Of a DNA stretch of 39,640 nucleotides, positions 9,094-17,984 are shown in pieces (the first letter of the stretch is position 1; every line of letters starts with the position of its first letter). The stretch is from an uncultured Campylobacter sp. (GTDB lineage Bacteria > Campylobacterota > Campylobacteria > Campylobacterales > Campylobacteraceae). A program made the translations under genes and the position numbers. Location of the stretch: the NCBI RefSeq assembly GCF_938017705.1, contig NZ_CALIIS010000074.1:1-39640 (forward strand). The letters run 5' to 3'. Below the pieces are notes generated by a model that was given only the letters and a program-made list of their open reading frames with translations, was not told where the DNA came from and did not search any database.

Positions 9094-10671
9094 ATGAAAA
9101 CTATCATAGTCTGCGACGCAATCCACAAAATCGGTTTTGATCTGCTTAAGCAAGAATCGGATGTTAAAGTAATCGACGCTACTAACGTGCCCAAGAGCGA
9201 GCTATACGGAATTTTAGGCGATGCGGACGTCGCGATCACCAGAAGCTCTACGGCGGTGGATGAGAAATTCCTTAGCGCAGGCACCAAGCTAAAAGCGATC
9301 GTGCGCGCGGGCGTGGGTGTAGATAACTGCGATATCGACGGCTGCTCCAAGCGCGGTATTATTTTGATGAACGTACCTACCGCAAACACCATCGCTGCAG
9401 TCGAAATGAGTATGTGCCATCTGCTAAATGCGGCGCGCAAATATGTAAATTCCTGCAACGATCTGAAAATTAATAGAATTTGGAAGCGCGAGAAATGGTA
9501 CGGCACCGAGCTTTATAAAAAGAGCCTCGGCATCATCGGCTTTGGAAACATCGGCTCGCGCGTAGGAGTGCGCGCGCTTGCGTTTGGGATGAACGTCATC
9601 GCCTATGATCCGTATATCGAGCCTGAGAAGGCCACGAAGCTCGGAGTAAAATATACGAAGAATTTCGATGAAATTTTATCTTGCGACTTCATCACGATCC
9701 ATACGCCGAAAAATCAAGAGACGATAAATATGGTAGGCGAGCCGCAAATAGCGAAGATGAAGGACGGCGTGCGCCTAATAAACTGCGCCAGAGGCGGGCT
9801 GTATAATGAAAAAGCGCTCGCAAACAATCTACGCAGCGGCAAGATCGCATATCTCGGCATCGACGTGTTCGACAAAGAGCCTGCGACTGATCATGAGCTT
9901 TTAGATATCGAAAATTTAAGCGCGACTCCGCATCTTGGCGCAAATACGCTCGAATCGCAAAGCAATATCGCCAGGGAAGCCGCAGAGCAGGCGATCAGCG
10001 CCGCACGCGGCTTGAACTATCCAAACGCTTTAAATTTGCCGCTTAAGCTCGAGGATCTGCCGCGCGGTATCGAGCCGTATATAAATTTGGTCTCGAAAAT
10101 GGCCTATCTTGCGGCGCAGATCAACAAAGGCCCGATCAAATCGATCACGATCGAGGGCAGCGGCGAGGTGATGCAGTATCTAAAATCGATGCTCGTTTTT
10201 GCGATCGTCGGCGCGCTGCACGATTCTTTGGGCGATTCGCTAAATTACGTCAATGCTAAATTTCTTGCGGATGAAAAGGGGATCGAGACGAGCTTCGGCG
10301 AGCTTGCAAACAGCGTCTATAAAAGCGAGATCGCGGTAAAAATCATAACCGACGAGGCGATCTCAAACGTCGCGGGCACGGTCTTTGACGGAAGTGAGGA
10401 GCGCATCGTAAATGTCGGCGGATTTAAGACCGATTTTAAGCCGAAGGGTAAGATGATAATCTTCAAAAACACCGACGTACCGGGCGTTATCAAATCCGTA
10501 AGCACGATCTTAGCCGACGAAAACATCAATATTGCGGACTTCCGCTTAGGCAGAGGCGAGGAGGGGGACGCTTTGGCGGTCATTTTGGTCGATTCCGAAG
10601 TGCAAAAAGGTACGCTTGATAAGCTGGCGGCGCTTCAAACCTGCCTAATGGTGCGCTACGCGGCGCTTTAA
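9094..10671 (+). CDS. serA: D-3-phosphoglycerate dehydrogenase (long, ACT-domain form)
   Basis: The 525-aa product is the long SerA type, committing 3-phosphoglycerate to serine synthesis with NAD+. From the N-terminus it has the catalytic domain, the Rossmann insertion with LGIIGFGNIGSRVG (about residues 139-152), the INCARGG and PHLGANT segments around the catalytic Arg/Glu/His, an allosteric-substrate-binding domain, and a C-terminal ACT domain (about 455-525) that normally senses serine. The start chosen is ATG 9094 after AAAAGGT. The open frame extends 30 bases further upstream, but that part overlaps the hairpin and has no family similarity. A hairpin with U-rich tail follows the stop. 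Confidence 0.95.
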   Translation: MKTIIVCDAIHKIGFDLLKQESDVKVIDATNVPKSELYGILGDADVAITRSSTAVDEKFLSAGTKLKAIVRAGVGVDNCDIDGCSKRGIILMNVPTANTIAAVEMSMCHLLNAARKYVNSCNDLKINRIWKREKWYGTELYKKSLGIIGFGNIGSRVGVRALAFGMNVIAYDPYIEPEKATKLGVKYTKNFDEILSCDFITIHTPKNQETINMVGEPQIAKMKDGVRLINCARGGLYNEKALANNLRSGKIAYLGIDVFDKEPATDHELLDIENLSATPHLGANTLESQSNIAREAAEQAISAARGLNYPNALNLPLKLEDLPRGIEPYINLVSKMAYLAAQINKGPIKSITIEGSGEVMQYLKSMLVFAIVGALHDSLGDSLNYVNAKFLADEKGIETSFGELANSVYKSEIAVKIITDEAISNVAGTVFDGSEERIVNVGGFKTDFKPKGKMIIFKNTDVPGVIKSVSTILADENINIADFRLGRGEEGDALAVILVDSEVQKGTLDKLAALQTCLMVRYAAL

Positions 10672-10686
10672 TCATTATCCGCTTAG

Positions 10687-10724
10687 GAGGCGGAATTTTA
10701 AATTTCGCCTCGTTTTAATTCTTT
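10687..10724 (+). terminator. serA terminator
   Basis: GAGGCGGAA (10687-10695) pairs with TTTCGCCTC (10703-10711), with one G-U pair and a seven-base loop. It is followed by GTTTTAATTCTTT, a plausible U-rich release tract. It starts 15 bases after the serA stop. Confidence 0.75.
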
Positions 10725-11309
10725 ATAATTTGAATTTGTAATCCAGCCTATGACGGCGTTTGATGAGGCGATGCGGGAACGCGCGGCGAGGATTTTGCGA
10801 AATTTGACGTAACGTGCAGAGCCGCGCTTGCGGTACGTTGCGGTATGCGCTAGGCAGATATGCTTTAGCTCACGGCTTGTGAAAACGCCGCGAGCGCTCT
10901 AAATTTAACTCTCGCCGCGGGCTTGCTTTTAAATTTTAAATTTCGTCCTTGCAGATCTGCTTTTAAATTTCATCATCACGAGCGCCGCCGATTAAATTTT
11001 GCCGCTATGTGGGCTTGGCGCTCAAAGCCACTGTGCCACGATACAAAACGCGGTAAAATTTATTTACGAGACACGGGCGCTTTTGTTTCAAAATTTATGC
11101 GCGGCAGGTACTTCATCTCTCGCTAATCGTATTGCCCGTTTAAATTTCAGGTAGCTACCGAGAGATTGCATTGCTGATTAAATTTAGGACGGCTGCCGAG
11201 AGATTGCGCCGCTGATTAAATTTTACGTTTTGCCGAAATTATGCTTCGCCGAAAAATTCCGTTTAGCCTAAAATGAGCAGGTACAAAATTTCAGCTGTAA
11301 TGCGTCCTG
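10725..11309. other. Gene-free spacer with a short direct repeat
   Basis: No supported gene was found. A 20-codon ORF at 10750-10812 is too short and has no clear ribosome-binding site. A two-copy imperfect direct repeat lies at 11154-11222 (listed separately). The rest is AT palindromes of the window-wide type mixed with GC-rich words. Confidence 0.45.
11154..11222. repeat. Two-copy imperfect direct repeat, period 38 bp
   Basis: The 31-base copies at 11154-11184 and 11192-11222 share GAGAGATTGC and GCTGATTAAATT, differing at only a few positions. No coding meaning is visible. Confidence 0.7.
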
Positions 11310-12260
11310 CTAATTTGCTAGTTTGAGTGTCTCGATTAGGCTTAAAATTTTGCGGATCTGCGTTTGGTATTCGCGCGCGAGCTCTATGCTAGCGGGCCTA
11401 TCAAAAAGCGTAGTTTCGAAAAGATCGGGCGCACCGTTTAAAAATAGATATAAGCGCTCATCCATAAATACCGCGCTCAAGCTGAACTCGCCGCTCGTTT
11501 CGCGATTTATTTCGCGCAGACGCTCCATAAACGCGGGCGTTAGCAAATAGCGCGCTTCTACTTTGTCATCCGCAAACACGCGAAAATCGCGCATAAAATC
11601 CACATCGTCCATCATCTCTTTTGCGCCGAAGATCTTGGCGTTTAGCTCCCTGCTTACCACTATCGTTTTGCCCGAGGTTTTTTTCGCGAGCTCGCAGATC
11701 AGTACGTTGCCGTCAAAGTCCATATAGTTATCGTAGAATATTTTGATCAACATAATCGCCGCTATGAGCGGATTATCCGTTTTCATGTAAAACCTACCAT
11801 TACTATGTACCTCGCTGAGGCTAAATTTAATCCCGCAGTACACGCCCGCAATCCGATCCTCGCTTTTGATCCTAGATTTCCTATAAATTCTAAATTTTTG
11901 AAATTCCTCTTCTTGCATGCCGGTATATGGATCGTATTTTAAACCGGCATCTATATCTTTTATTACGGCGCGGACGAATATCTCTTTATAAAATTTGTAG
12001 TAGCGAATTTTCGCTTCGCTTTCTTGACTGGCGCAATGCATAAGAAATATCCAAAAGATATGAAAAAGGATCAAGACGCTCGAAAATTCGGCAATTTCTA
12101 TTAGAGGAGTGTCTGCTTTAACGCAGTTTAGAAACACTAATACGAACAGGACCGCAAAAAAGGCGGCTATACTGAGGTAGCGGTATCTATTAAAAATTTT
12201 AGCGCACGCTTTTTGCTCGATTAAAGTTTGTGAAATAGCATCTTGCAAAGAAGGCGACAT
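11310..12260 (-). CDS. DUF3137 family membrane protein
   Basis: The 316-aa product has two predicted membrane segments near the N-terminus (about residues 29-47 and 58-76), then a large soluble part. It fits the DUF3137 pattern best. The conserved stretch DDVDFMRDFRVFADDKVEARYLLTPAFMERL (in two parts, near residues 217-247) followed by the LFLNGAPDLFE region is typical, with an earlier regulator-like YYKFYKEIF and a SEDRIAGVYCGIKFSLSEV strand. Function is unknown; relatives often sit near LemA-type membrane proteins, which is not the case here. ATG 12260 follows AAGGATAG. It is monocistronic, between two spacers. Confidence 0.75.
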   Translation of the reverse strand: MSPSLQDAISQTLIEQKACAKIFNRYRYLSIAAFFAVLFVLVFLNCVKADTPLIEIAEFSSVLILFHIFWIFLMHCASQESEAKIRYYKFYKEIFVRAVIKDIDAGLKYDPYTGMQEEEFQKFRIYRKSRIKSEDRIAGVYCGIKFSLSEVHSNGRFYMKTDNPLIAAIMLIKIFYDNYMDFDGNVLICELAKKTSGKTIVVSRELNAKIFGAKEMMDDVDFMRDFRVFADDKVEARYLLTPAFMERLREINRETSGEFSLSAVFMDERLYLFLNGAPDLFETTLFDRPASIELAREYQTQIRKILSLIETLKLAN

Positions 12261-12502
12261 ATCTATCCTTGAGAAAAATTTCGCCCGTATTGTAGCAAAA
12301 TTTAACGTGATTTATAAAGAGCGAATTTCGCCTCATAATTAAATAGTTGGGATCGGAGCTTAATTTACGCAGTCCGTGCGACGTAAAATTTTAAAATCTT
12401 ACTATTCTGAAAACAATTCGCACCGGATTTAAAATTTAATGTATCGCGTAAGCTTATATTTCACGCGAGCCGCTTTTGTAAATTTGCGTTCAAATTTTGC
12501 GA

Positions 12503-14668
12503 TCACAGTATCCTGAGGCTGTCTGAGATGAAATACATAAAAATCCCGAGCCCAAACATCACGAAAAGCCCCGCAAATTCGACGTAAAGCTTCAGGCTAA
12601 CGAGCCGCTTCGAGCTTAGCTCGTTTGCTTTCGCGCCGAAAAGCGCGGCTAAAAATATCACGACGCTCATTCCAAAACCGATGAAAAGCGCACTCGCGAC
12701 GCTAAGCGCGAAGCTTCCAAGGCTGAAAGCAAGCACGAAAATAAGGATCGTGCCGGGGCAGGGCACGAGCGCCGCCGCAAGCGCGATAAGCCACTCTCGC
12801 CCTTTCTCGCCACCGCAGGTCGCGCCGCCATTTTGCAGCGAGCGAGATGGGGGTTGACTGCTGAAATTTGCAGAATTTAGGGCCTTTTTTTGCTCGTTTT
12901 GGCTAGGCGAGTTTTCTCCCGAGTTCTCATTTAAATTTAAATCCGAATTTGACTCTGCCGCCGCCGCACCTAAATTTTTGGTATCCAAATACTGCGCGGA
13001 TTCGCCGCTAGGGGTTTTAAATTTAGAAAATTTATAGCTCTTTGACGCTGCGTGAGCGGAATCCCCAGCGTTTGCAAATGCCGTATTTTTTAATCCGGCA
13101 CCCGTCTCTACGGTATTTGCGGCGGAAGCGCAGGCGGCGCAAGAGCAGCCCGCATCGTGGCGGGCGCCGGATCTTACGCGGCGAGCTTTGTCGTAGATGA
13201 TGAGCGCCGTTATGACGATGATCAGAAGCGCCGAAATTTTCGTGGTGATCGAGGCTGAGTTCGTGGAGACGAGGCCTGCGACGTTTTGCAGCACGAACAT
13301 GCTCGCGCTTACCAAAACGAGCGCTCCTAGGACGTGCAGAAGTCCGATTTTAAGCGCAAAACCGAAGGCCTTGACGTAGCTGCCGCCATGGGCTAAGAAA
13401 TAGCTCGCCGTTAGCAGCTTCGCGTGCCCCGGACCCGCCGCGTGGAAAAAGCCGTATATGAAAGAAAGTGCTAGAACCCATAGAATCGTGCTTGCGCTTG
13501 CATGCTCGCTGCTTGCGCGAAACGCCGTTTTGAGACTTTTCATAAAATCCACCGTCTTTTGCGCGATAAATCCCAGCGTAGCCTCTTTTTGTGGCTCGCT
13601 TGAAATATTGTCGCTGTCGGATGCGGCGCCGTTTTTGCTCGCGCTATTTTGCGCTAAATTTAAAGAGCTCTCCTCGAGCGGAGTCGCCAGATTTTGCGTA
13701 GAATGCGTGGAATTTAAAGAGTCGTCTCGGATCGCAGCAAAATTTTCGCCCGCGCCTTTATCTGCAGGCGCCGCAGAATTTGCGGAACCACCTTTTTCCT
13801 GCGCATCCTTTTTAGCGGCTTTATTAATCTGCGCGAGAGCATCCGAAGCGGCGATATTTTTTTGCGCCTCTACTGCAGCCTCCGAAACGATATCACCAAC
13901 CGATCTTTGGTTTGATCTGCGTGCTGAGCTGGCATTCGGTTTATCTTGACCGCCTTGCGCAAGTTTATCTTCCGAGCTCGCAAGACCCTGCTCGCTAGAT
14001 GCAAGAACATCCTGCGTTAAATCGGAGCTCGGCGCGCTTGAAATAGACGGTTTTTTCTCTGCAAGCTTGGGTTTTTCGCCGCTAAATTCTATAAAAGTGG
14101 CGGCTAAATTTGAATTGGGCTTCGCCACAAAGCCATTGCCGAGATCAAAGGGCTTATCGTCAACCATTTTGAAATTGAAAAATCCCTGATCGTCGTTAAT
14201 GGAAATTTTAAGAACGCGGCCGTTTCGCAGCTCGAAACCGACCTCTTGATCGAACTCGAACGCAAGCCTACCCTTTTTGATGAGGCTTTTTGCGTTTTTA
14301 AAATTTCCCTTGATCTGCGTGCCTACGAGGTTGCTAAGTGCGGGCTTTGCGCTTTTCGGCGCTTGATCGTAAAATTCCGCCTCGCAAAGATAATTTTTCG
14401 GGCTTAGATAATCGGTCATCGCCTTGGTGATTTCCGCAAGCTCGCTACTTTCGAACTTGCCATTGGAATTTATGTCGTAAGTCTGCATTATAACGTCGGT
14501 GAAATTTTGAGAGAAGAGCCACGAAAAGTGCAGGCTCACGATCTTGCCGTCCTGTGCGACGGGGGCGATGCTAACGTGCGCAGTGGGCGTGTATAGGGCG
14601 CACAGAGCGCACGCAAATATCCGCGAGCTAAAGATCGCGGATAAAAGTAAAATTTTAATAAATTTCAT
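12503..14668 (-). CDS. DUF1007 / NicO fused metal transporter (Ni/Co or Zn)
   Basis: The 721-aa product begins with a signal peptide (about 1-20), followed by a periplasmic DUF1007 domain to about residue 200. That domain holds an EF-hand-like loop, DINSNGKFESSE (65-76). A 180-residue Ala/Ser-rich linker follows (about 205-385). The membrane part is NicO/RcnA-like: HAAGPGHAKLLTA (409-421), several membrane helices, then a second low-complexity insert (about 500-620) with CSCAAC, and finally LVPCPGTILIFVLAFSLG (634-651) plus three helices. NicO proteins move nickel, cobalt or related cations, usually outward. The gene follows znuA, which suggests a zinc link. ATG 14668 was chosen; a TTG immediately before it (14671) directly abuts the znuA stop and is an alternative. 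Confidence 0.8.
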   Translation of the reverse strand: MKFIKILLLSAIFSSRIFACALCALYTPTAHVSIAPVAQDGKIVSLHFSWLFSQNFTDVIMQTYDINSNGKFESSELAEITKAMTDYLSPKNYLCEAEFYDQAPKSAKPALSNLVGTQIKGNFKNAKSLIKKGRLAFEFDQEVGFELRNGRVLKISINDDQGFFNFKMVDDKPFDLGNGFVAKPNSNLAATFIEFSGEKPKLAEKKPSISSAPSSDLTQDVLASSEQGLASSEDKLAQGGQDKPNASSARRSNQRSVGDIVSEAAVEAQKNIAASDALAQINKAAKKDAQEKGGSANSAAPADKGAGENFAAIRDDSLNSTHSTQNLATPLEESSLNLAQNSASKNGAASDSDNISSEPQKEATLGFIAQKTVDFMKSLKTAFRASSEHASASTILWVLALSFIYGFFHAAGPGHAKLLTASYFLAHGGSYVKAFGFALKIGLLHVLGALVLVSASMFVLQNVAGLVSTNSASITTKISALLIIVITALIIYDKARRVRSGARHDAGCSCAACASAANTVETGAGLKNTAFANAGDSAHAASKSYKFSKFKTPSGESAQYLDTKNLGAAAAESNSDLNLNENSGENSPSQNEQKKALNSANFSSQPPSRSLQNGGATCGGEKGREWLIALAAALVPCPGTILIFVLAFSLGSFALSVASALFIGFGMSVVIFLAALFGAKANELSSKRLVSLKLYVEFAGLFVMFGLGIFMYFISDSLRIL

Positions 14669-14671
14669 CAA

Positions 14672-15598
14672 CTACAAATTTTCTCCGAAAACGTCGATCG
14701 TCTTTTTCATCGTCTCATACCAATCTAGCGGCAGCTGATCGATCTCCATCACCTTTGCGCCCGTTTGCGCGGCGATAGTTTGCGCTGCCTTTTTGGAAAA
14801 CTGCGGTGCGACGAAAATCACCTTGATCTTTTCCTCTTTGGCTTCCTCGATCAGCTCGGCTAAATCCGCAGGCTTAGGCTCTTTGCCCTCCACTTCGACT
14901 GCGATCTGCTCCAGGTCGTATCGATGCGCGAAATAGCCCCAAGACGGATGATAAACCATAAATTTCTTTCCCTTGACGCCCGCTAATTTCTGCTTTGCGT
15001 AAGCGTCTAGCTCGTCCAGCTTTTTAGCAAATTTATCGAAATTCGCTTCATAAATTTTAGCATTTTTAGGATACTGTTTGGTTAACGCGTCTTTAATATT
15101 TTTGGCCTGGATCTTTGCTAGCTGCGGATCGAGCCAGATATGTGGGTCTAAACCGCCGTGATGGTGATGGTGCTCGTGCGCCTCGTGGTCTTTGTCACCA
15201 TGCTCATGATGCGCGTCATGATCGTGATCATCGTGATGTGCGCTATGATCATGTTCGTCGTGATGGTGATGCTCTGCCATAGCCATTTTAGTGATGCCAT
15301 CTTCGGTGCGGATTATCTTCATCTTCGGATACGATGCGGCAAGCTTTGGTAGCCAGACTTCATCAAATTCTATACCGACTGCAAAATACAGATCGCTATT
15401 TTCTAACATTTTCATCTCCGAAGGCTTAGGCTCGTATGTGTGCGGATCAGCGCCTTTGCCGACCATCGTATTTACCTGCAGAGTATCGCCTGCGATCTGT
15501 TCAACAAAATACTTCGTAGGAAGTATGGTCGTGGTGACCGTAGGTTTGGCGAATGTTACGCAACTAGCTGCTAAAAGCGTGAAAATAAGCTTTTTCAT
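14672..15598 (-). CDS. znuA: Zinc ABC transporter substrate-binding protein
   Basis: The 308-aa product has a signal peptide (MKKLIFTLLAASCVTFA) and is periplasmic. The cluster A-I metal-site residues are visible: His53 (DPHTYEPKPS), His153 (DPHIWLDP), His217 (YHPSWGYF) and an Asp in EIDQL near 287. A His/Asp-rich loop at 110-147 marks a zinc rather than manganese protein. The start is ATG 15598 with AAGGAA before it; an upstream in-frame ATG (15613) lacks a good site. No znuB or znuC lies next to it, so the membrane and ATPase parts must be elsewhere. It is divergent from a Fur-family gene, with a palindrome in between. Confidence 0.92.
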   Translation of the reverse strand: MKKLIFTLLAASCVTFAKPTVTTTILPTKYFVEQIAGDTLQVNTMVGKGADPHTYEPKPSEMKMLENSDLYFAVGIEFDEVWLPKLAASYPKMKIIRTEDGITKMAMAEHHHHDEHDHSAHHDDHDHDAHHEHGDKDHEAHEHHHHHGGLDPHIWLDPQLAKIQAKNIKDALTKQYPKNAKIYEANFDKFAKKLDELDAYAKQKLAGVKGKKFMVYHPSWGYFAHRYDLEQIAVEVEGKEPKPADLAELIEEAKEEKIKVIFVAPQFSKKAAQTIAAQTGAKVMEIDQLPLDWYETMKKTIDVFGENL

Positions 15599-15637
15599 AA
15601 AATTCCTTTCCAAAAAAATTGCGGAAGTATATCAAAA

Positions 15638-15657
15638 GCAACTTAGTTGCAACTTAA
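15638..15657. promoter_or_regulatory. Candidate Zur/Fur operator between znuA and the regulator
   Basis: A perfect 10-bp palindrome AGTTGCAACT (15645-15654) sits within TTAGTTGCAACTTAA. GCAACTTA also occurs twice as a direct repeat (15638-15645 and 15649-15656), 11 bp apart, one helical turn. It lies 40 bases before the znuA start and 55 before the divergent regulator start, the expected place for a shared, autoregulated operator. Confidence 0.5.
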
Positions 15658-15711
15658 TATAAATTTATCTAAATTTCGCTATCATCGCTTAAATTTTAAA
15701 AAAGGCGTAAA

Positions 15712-16065
15712 ATGGATCCCAAAGATTTTTTAGCGAGTCACGATATCGCTCCTACAGCGCTTAGAGTGCAGATCGTGCAGATCCTAAGCGAGAAAAAATG
15801 CCCGGTAAGCTATGATGAACTAGTAGAACTAACAGGTGCGAATAAAACCACGATATATCGCAATATAGCGCTTTTGGAAGAAAAAAATTTGATAATTACC
15901 AGCGAAAATAATCATAAAAGCTTTTATGAGCTCACCGACGGCGCCAAAGCGTATTTTATCTGCGAAAGCTGCCATAAAATGGAGGAGATTTCGATGCCAG
16001 CTTTGTCACAAAAAAATGTCAAAAGTGTGCTTGTGCGAGGATTGTGCGAGAAGTGCGGCGGCTGA
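15712..16065 (+). CDS. Short Fur-family (Zur-like) transcriptional regulator
   Basis: The 117-aa product has a winged helix in the N-terminal half (IAPTALRVQIVQIL...ANKTTIYRNIALLEEKNLI), which is the Fur DNA-binding signature. A short dimer/metal domain has two CxxC pairs: CESC (near 84-87) and CEKC (113-116), the structural-zinc pattern. It lacks the longer C-terminal part of classic Fur/PerR, but the ends look natural. It is divergent from znuA and shares a palindrome with it, so a zinc-responsive repressor (Zur) role is the likeliest. PerR or a general Fur role cannot be excluded from sequence. The ATG at 15712 follows AAAAAGGCG. Confidence 0.8.
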   Translation: MDPKDFLASHDIAPTALRVQIVQILSEKKCPVSYDELVELTGANKTTIYRNIALLEEKNLIITSENNHKSFYELTDGAKAYFICESCHKMEEISMPALSQKNVKSVLVRGLCEKCGG

Positions 16066-16160
16066 GGCAGGAAATTTAATAAAAAGCGCTCAAGGAAATT
16101 TGGCTAAAACGCTAGGGCAAAATTTAACCGATTTTTAACGGATTTTTATAAAACAAACGA

Positions 16161-16166
16161 TATAAT
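16161..16166 (+). promoter_or_regulatory. -10 box upstream of the 146-aa unknown gene
   Basis: A perfect TATAAT lies 35 bases before the GTG start. There is no clear -35, as is usual for sigma-70 promoters in this group. Confidence 0.5.
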
Positions 16167-16200
16167 CCGAGCGTTTCATATTTTAAAAGGGAAAAATTCA

Positions 16201-16641
16201 GTGAATAAAAACGATACGATAAAAGCAATAGAGAAGTTTGTAAGTTCTCAAGAAATGACGATGTTCCGCCTGAAAAAGGGTATCTACGGCGATGCGATGA
16301 AAAACCTGGATCAGGTTTTTACGCCGTATAAGGAGTTTGCCGAGTTTTTCAAAAATCCCGCAAATAGGCTGCAGGAGCTGTTAGGCAACATCGCGTACGA
16401 ATCGATTTTAAACTATACTGAAGCAGGGCTATCGCACTGCGAGAAGATCCACTCGATCTATTTTGTGGAATCCAAAGGATTTTTCAAAAGCGGGCTAAAG
16501 TATATCGAGCCTGATGCGACCGCGAGAGAAAGAGCCAAGAGCTATTACGACAAATTGCTGGAAAATAATGAGAAGCTTAACGAATATATCGATATCGGCT
16601 TGCAAAGGCTACATGGCTTAGAAGCGAAGGTTTTTGAGTAG
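16201..16641 (+). CDS. Conserved-looking hypothetical protein, all-helical, 146 aa
   Basis: No family was recognised. The product is soluble, charged and predicted largely helical, with no signal peptide, membrane segment or Cys pair. Notable stretches are MFRLKKGIYGDAMKNLDQVF (residues 20-39) and a Lys/Glu-rich end. It starts at GTG 16201, with AAAGGGA ten or so bases upstream and a TATAAT box before that. Codon use matches the neighbours and the reading frame is clean, so it is probably real. It follows the Fur-like regulator by 135 bases but has its own promoter. Confidence 0.75.
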   Translation: MNKNDTIKAIEKFVSSQEMTMFRLKKGIYGDAMKNLDQVFTPYKEFAEFFKNPANRLQELLGNIAYESILNYTEAGLSHCEKIHSIYFVESKGFFKSGLKYIEPDATARERAKSYYDKLLENNEKLNEYIDIGLQRLHGLEAKVFE

Positions 16642-17508
16642 GCTAGGTTAGCTTTGGGATTTGATTTGCGCGGCAAAATTCTATCGCAAATTCTTGGCGC
16701 TTAAAATTCTATGATTAAATTTCATACCTTTTACAGATTTCACTTATACTATTTAATTCCGCGTTAGCGCCGCTTTTAATTGTATATATAGCAAATAGGG
16801 TGGCTTGAGCAATTCCGTGCCGGCAGGCATTATCCGATACGATCAAAGAAATAATCTAAATTTTTAAAGCTCAACGAAGCGGGTTAAAATAAGCAAGCTT
16901 AGCTAAATTCTTTGAAGAGATTAAAGCAGGCTCTAGCATAAACTAGCGCTTGGTCGGAGTCTGCGAATTTGAAATTTCGCGGCTAGCGCGAACGGGAATT
17001 TAAAATTCTAGCGCCACTTTAGATTTCTGCGAAATGCGGAATTTTAAAAGTAGGTACTGCGCCCGCAATAAGCAAAACGCAAGATTTGAAATTTGCTAGA
17101 AAATACTCACTGCAAAGTAAAATTTAAGAGCCAGGTTGCAAGGTGATGCGGCGTAAATTTTAATTTACTCTGTAGCGCAAAACCGCATTCAGCAAGAGAT
17201 ATTTTCGGAAACAGAAGGGGCGATAGAGAGCCGTAACGAATTATATTTGATTGCGCTAATACTGTATTGTTTGGTATATGCAGTGATGTAGCCGATGCGT
17301 AAAAATTATTTAGCGGTGTCAATATAGTGGGGTGCGCAGTATAAATTTTAACTCGTTTTGGCGCGCTATTTTAATATCTCTATCATGCGCAGCAAATTTA
17401 AGCGATTAAACTTATTGCGATTAGAAAATTCTAAACACGGATTAAAGCTTAGCGGCGAAATTAGCCTTGCTAGCATTCTGCTGCATCTTAATTTCGCCGC
17501 AAGCAACT
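16642..17508. other. Gene-free spacer, 0.87 kb
   Basis: Two small open frames here (minus 17107-17322 and plus 17358-17714) lack ribosome-binding sites and family features. The second runs antisense through the YdcH-like gene. The DNA consists of AT palindromes separated by GC-rich words. No RNA gene was seen. Confidence 0.45.
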
Positions 17509-17739
17509 TTATTTATCTGCCTTTTCGGCTTTATATTGCGCTAGCAAGCTGCCTAGCTCATCTTTTATGCGAAGCTTTTCTTTCTTCATCGCATCGATCT
17601 CCAGATCGCTCATATGCACTCTGCCGGCCTGCGCGTCGGCGATCTTGTGATCCAGCTCGTCGTGCTTCTCAAATAGCGAATCAAATCGCGCGTTTTTGCC
17701 TTTTAACTCAGTGATTAAATCTCTGTATTCATGAAACAT
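17509..17739 (-). CDS. YdcH / DUF465 family small coiled-coil protein
   Basis: The 76-aa product starts MFHEYRDLITELKGKNARF and carries the DUF465 pattern: a first helix, then LFEKHDELDHKIADAQ, a short turn, and a Lys/Glu-rich second helix (IDAMKKEKLRIKDEL). These proteins are small helical hairpins of unknown function. ATG 17739 was chosen because AAGGAGTA lies seven bases before it; the open frame extends 36 bases further upstream without a site. It has a sensible length for the family. Confidence 0.85.
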   Translation of the reverse strand: MFHEYRDLITELKGKNARFDSLFEKHDELDHKIADAQAGRVHMSDLEIDAMKKEKLRIKDELGSLLAQYKAEKADK

Positions 17740-17905
17740 GCCTACTCCTTTGAAAAATTTATTCAAGTATATCAATAAAGCGCTTAAAACCTAATTTCAG
17801 CTATCAAATTTAGACTGAATTTCACGCATGAGATTCCAAATTTTAAGAGGTAAAATTTTAGTATTTAAAAATTTAAAACAGGCAAATTTAAATGATAAAA
17901 TTTTA

Positions 17906-17929
17906 GGGCAGAGCTTTAAAGCCCTGCCG
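17906..17929 (-). terminator. Terminator of the argJ transcript
   Basis: GGCAGAGCTTT (17907-17917) pairs with AAAGCCCTGCC (17918-17928) with one mismatch. On the minus strand it is followed by TAAAATTTTATC. It lies 56 bases beyond the argJ stop. Confidence 0.65.
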
Positions 17930-17984
17930 CTATTCGCTATTTTCGAGACGAGATTTTTATTATGAAAGAGTAAGCTGTGAATCT

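Noticed and set aside
13458..13949. 163-codon plus-strand open frame opposite the NicO transporter
   Set aside because: It is the antisense shadow of the Ala/Ser-rich linker of the minus-strand gene.
15158..15352. Met/Val-rich plus-strand frame resembling a membrane peptide
   Set aside because: It is the antisense of the His/Asp-rich loop of ZnuA; the repetitive look comes from CAT/GAT codons.
15926..16138. Frameshifted longer C-terminus for the Fur-like regulator
   Set aside because: The regulator already ends naturally after its second CxxC pair; the other frame gives no Fur-like sequence, so no frameshift is needed.
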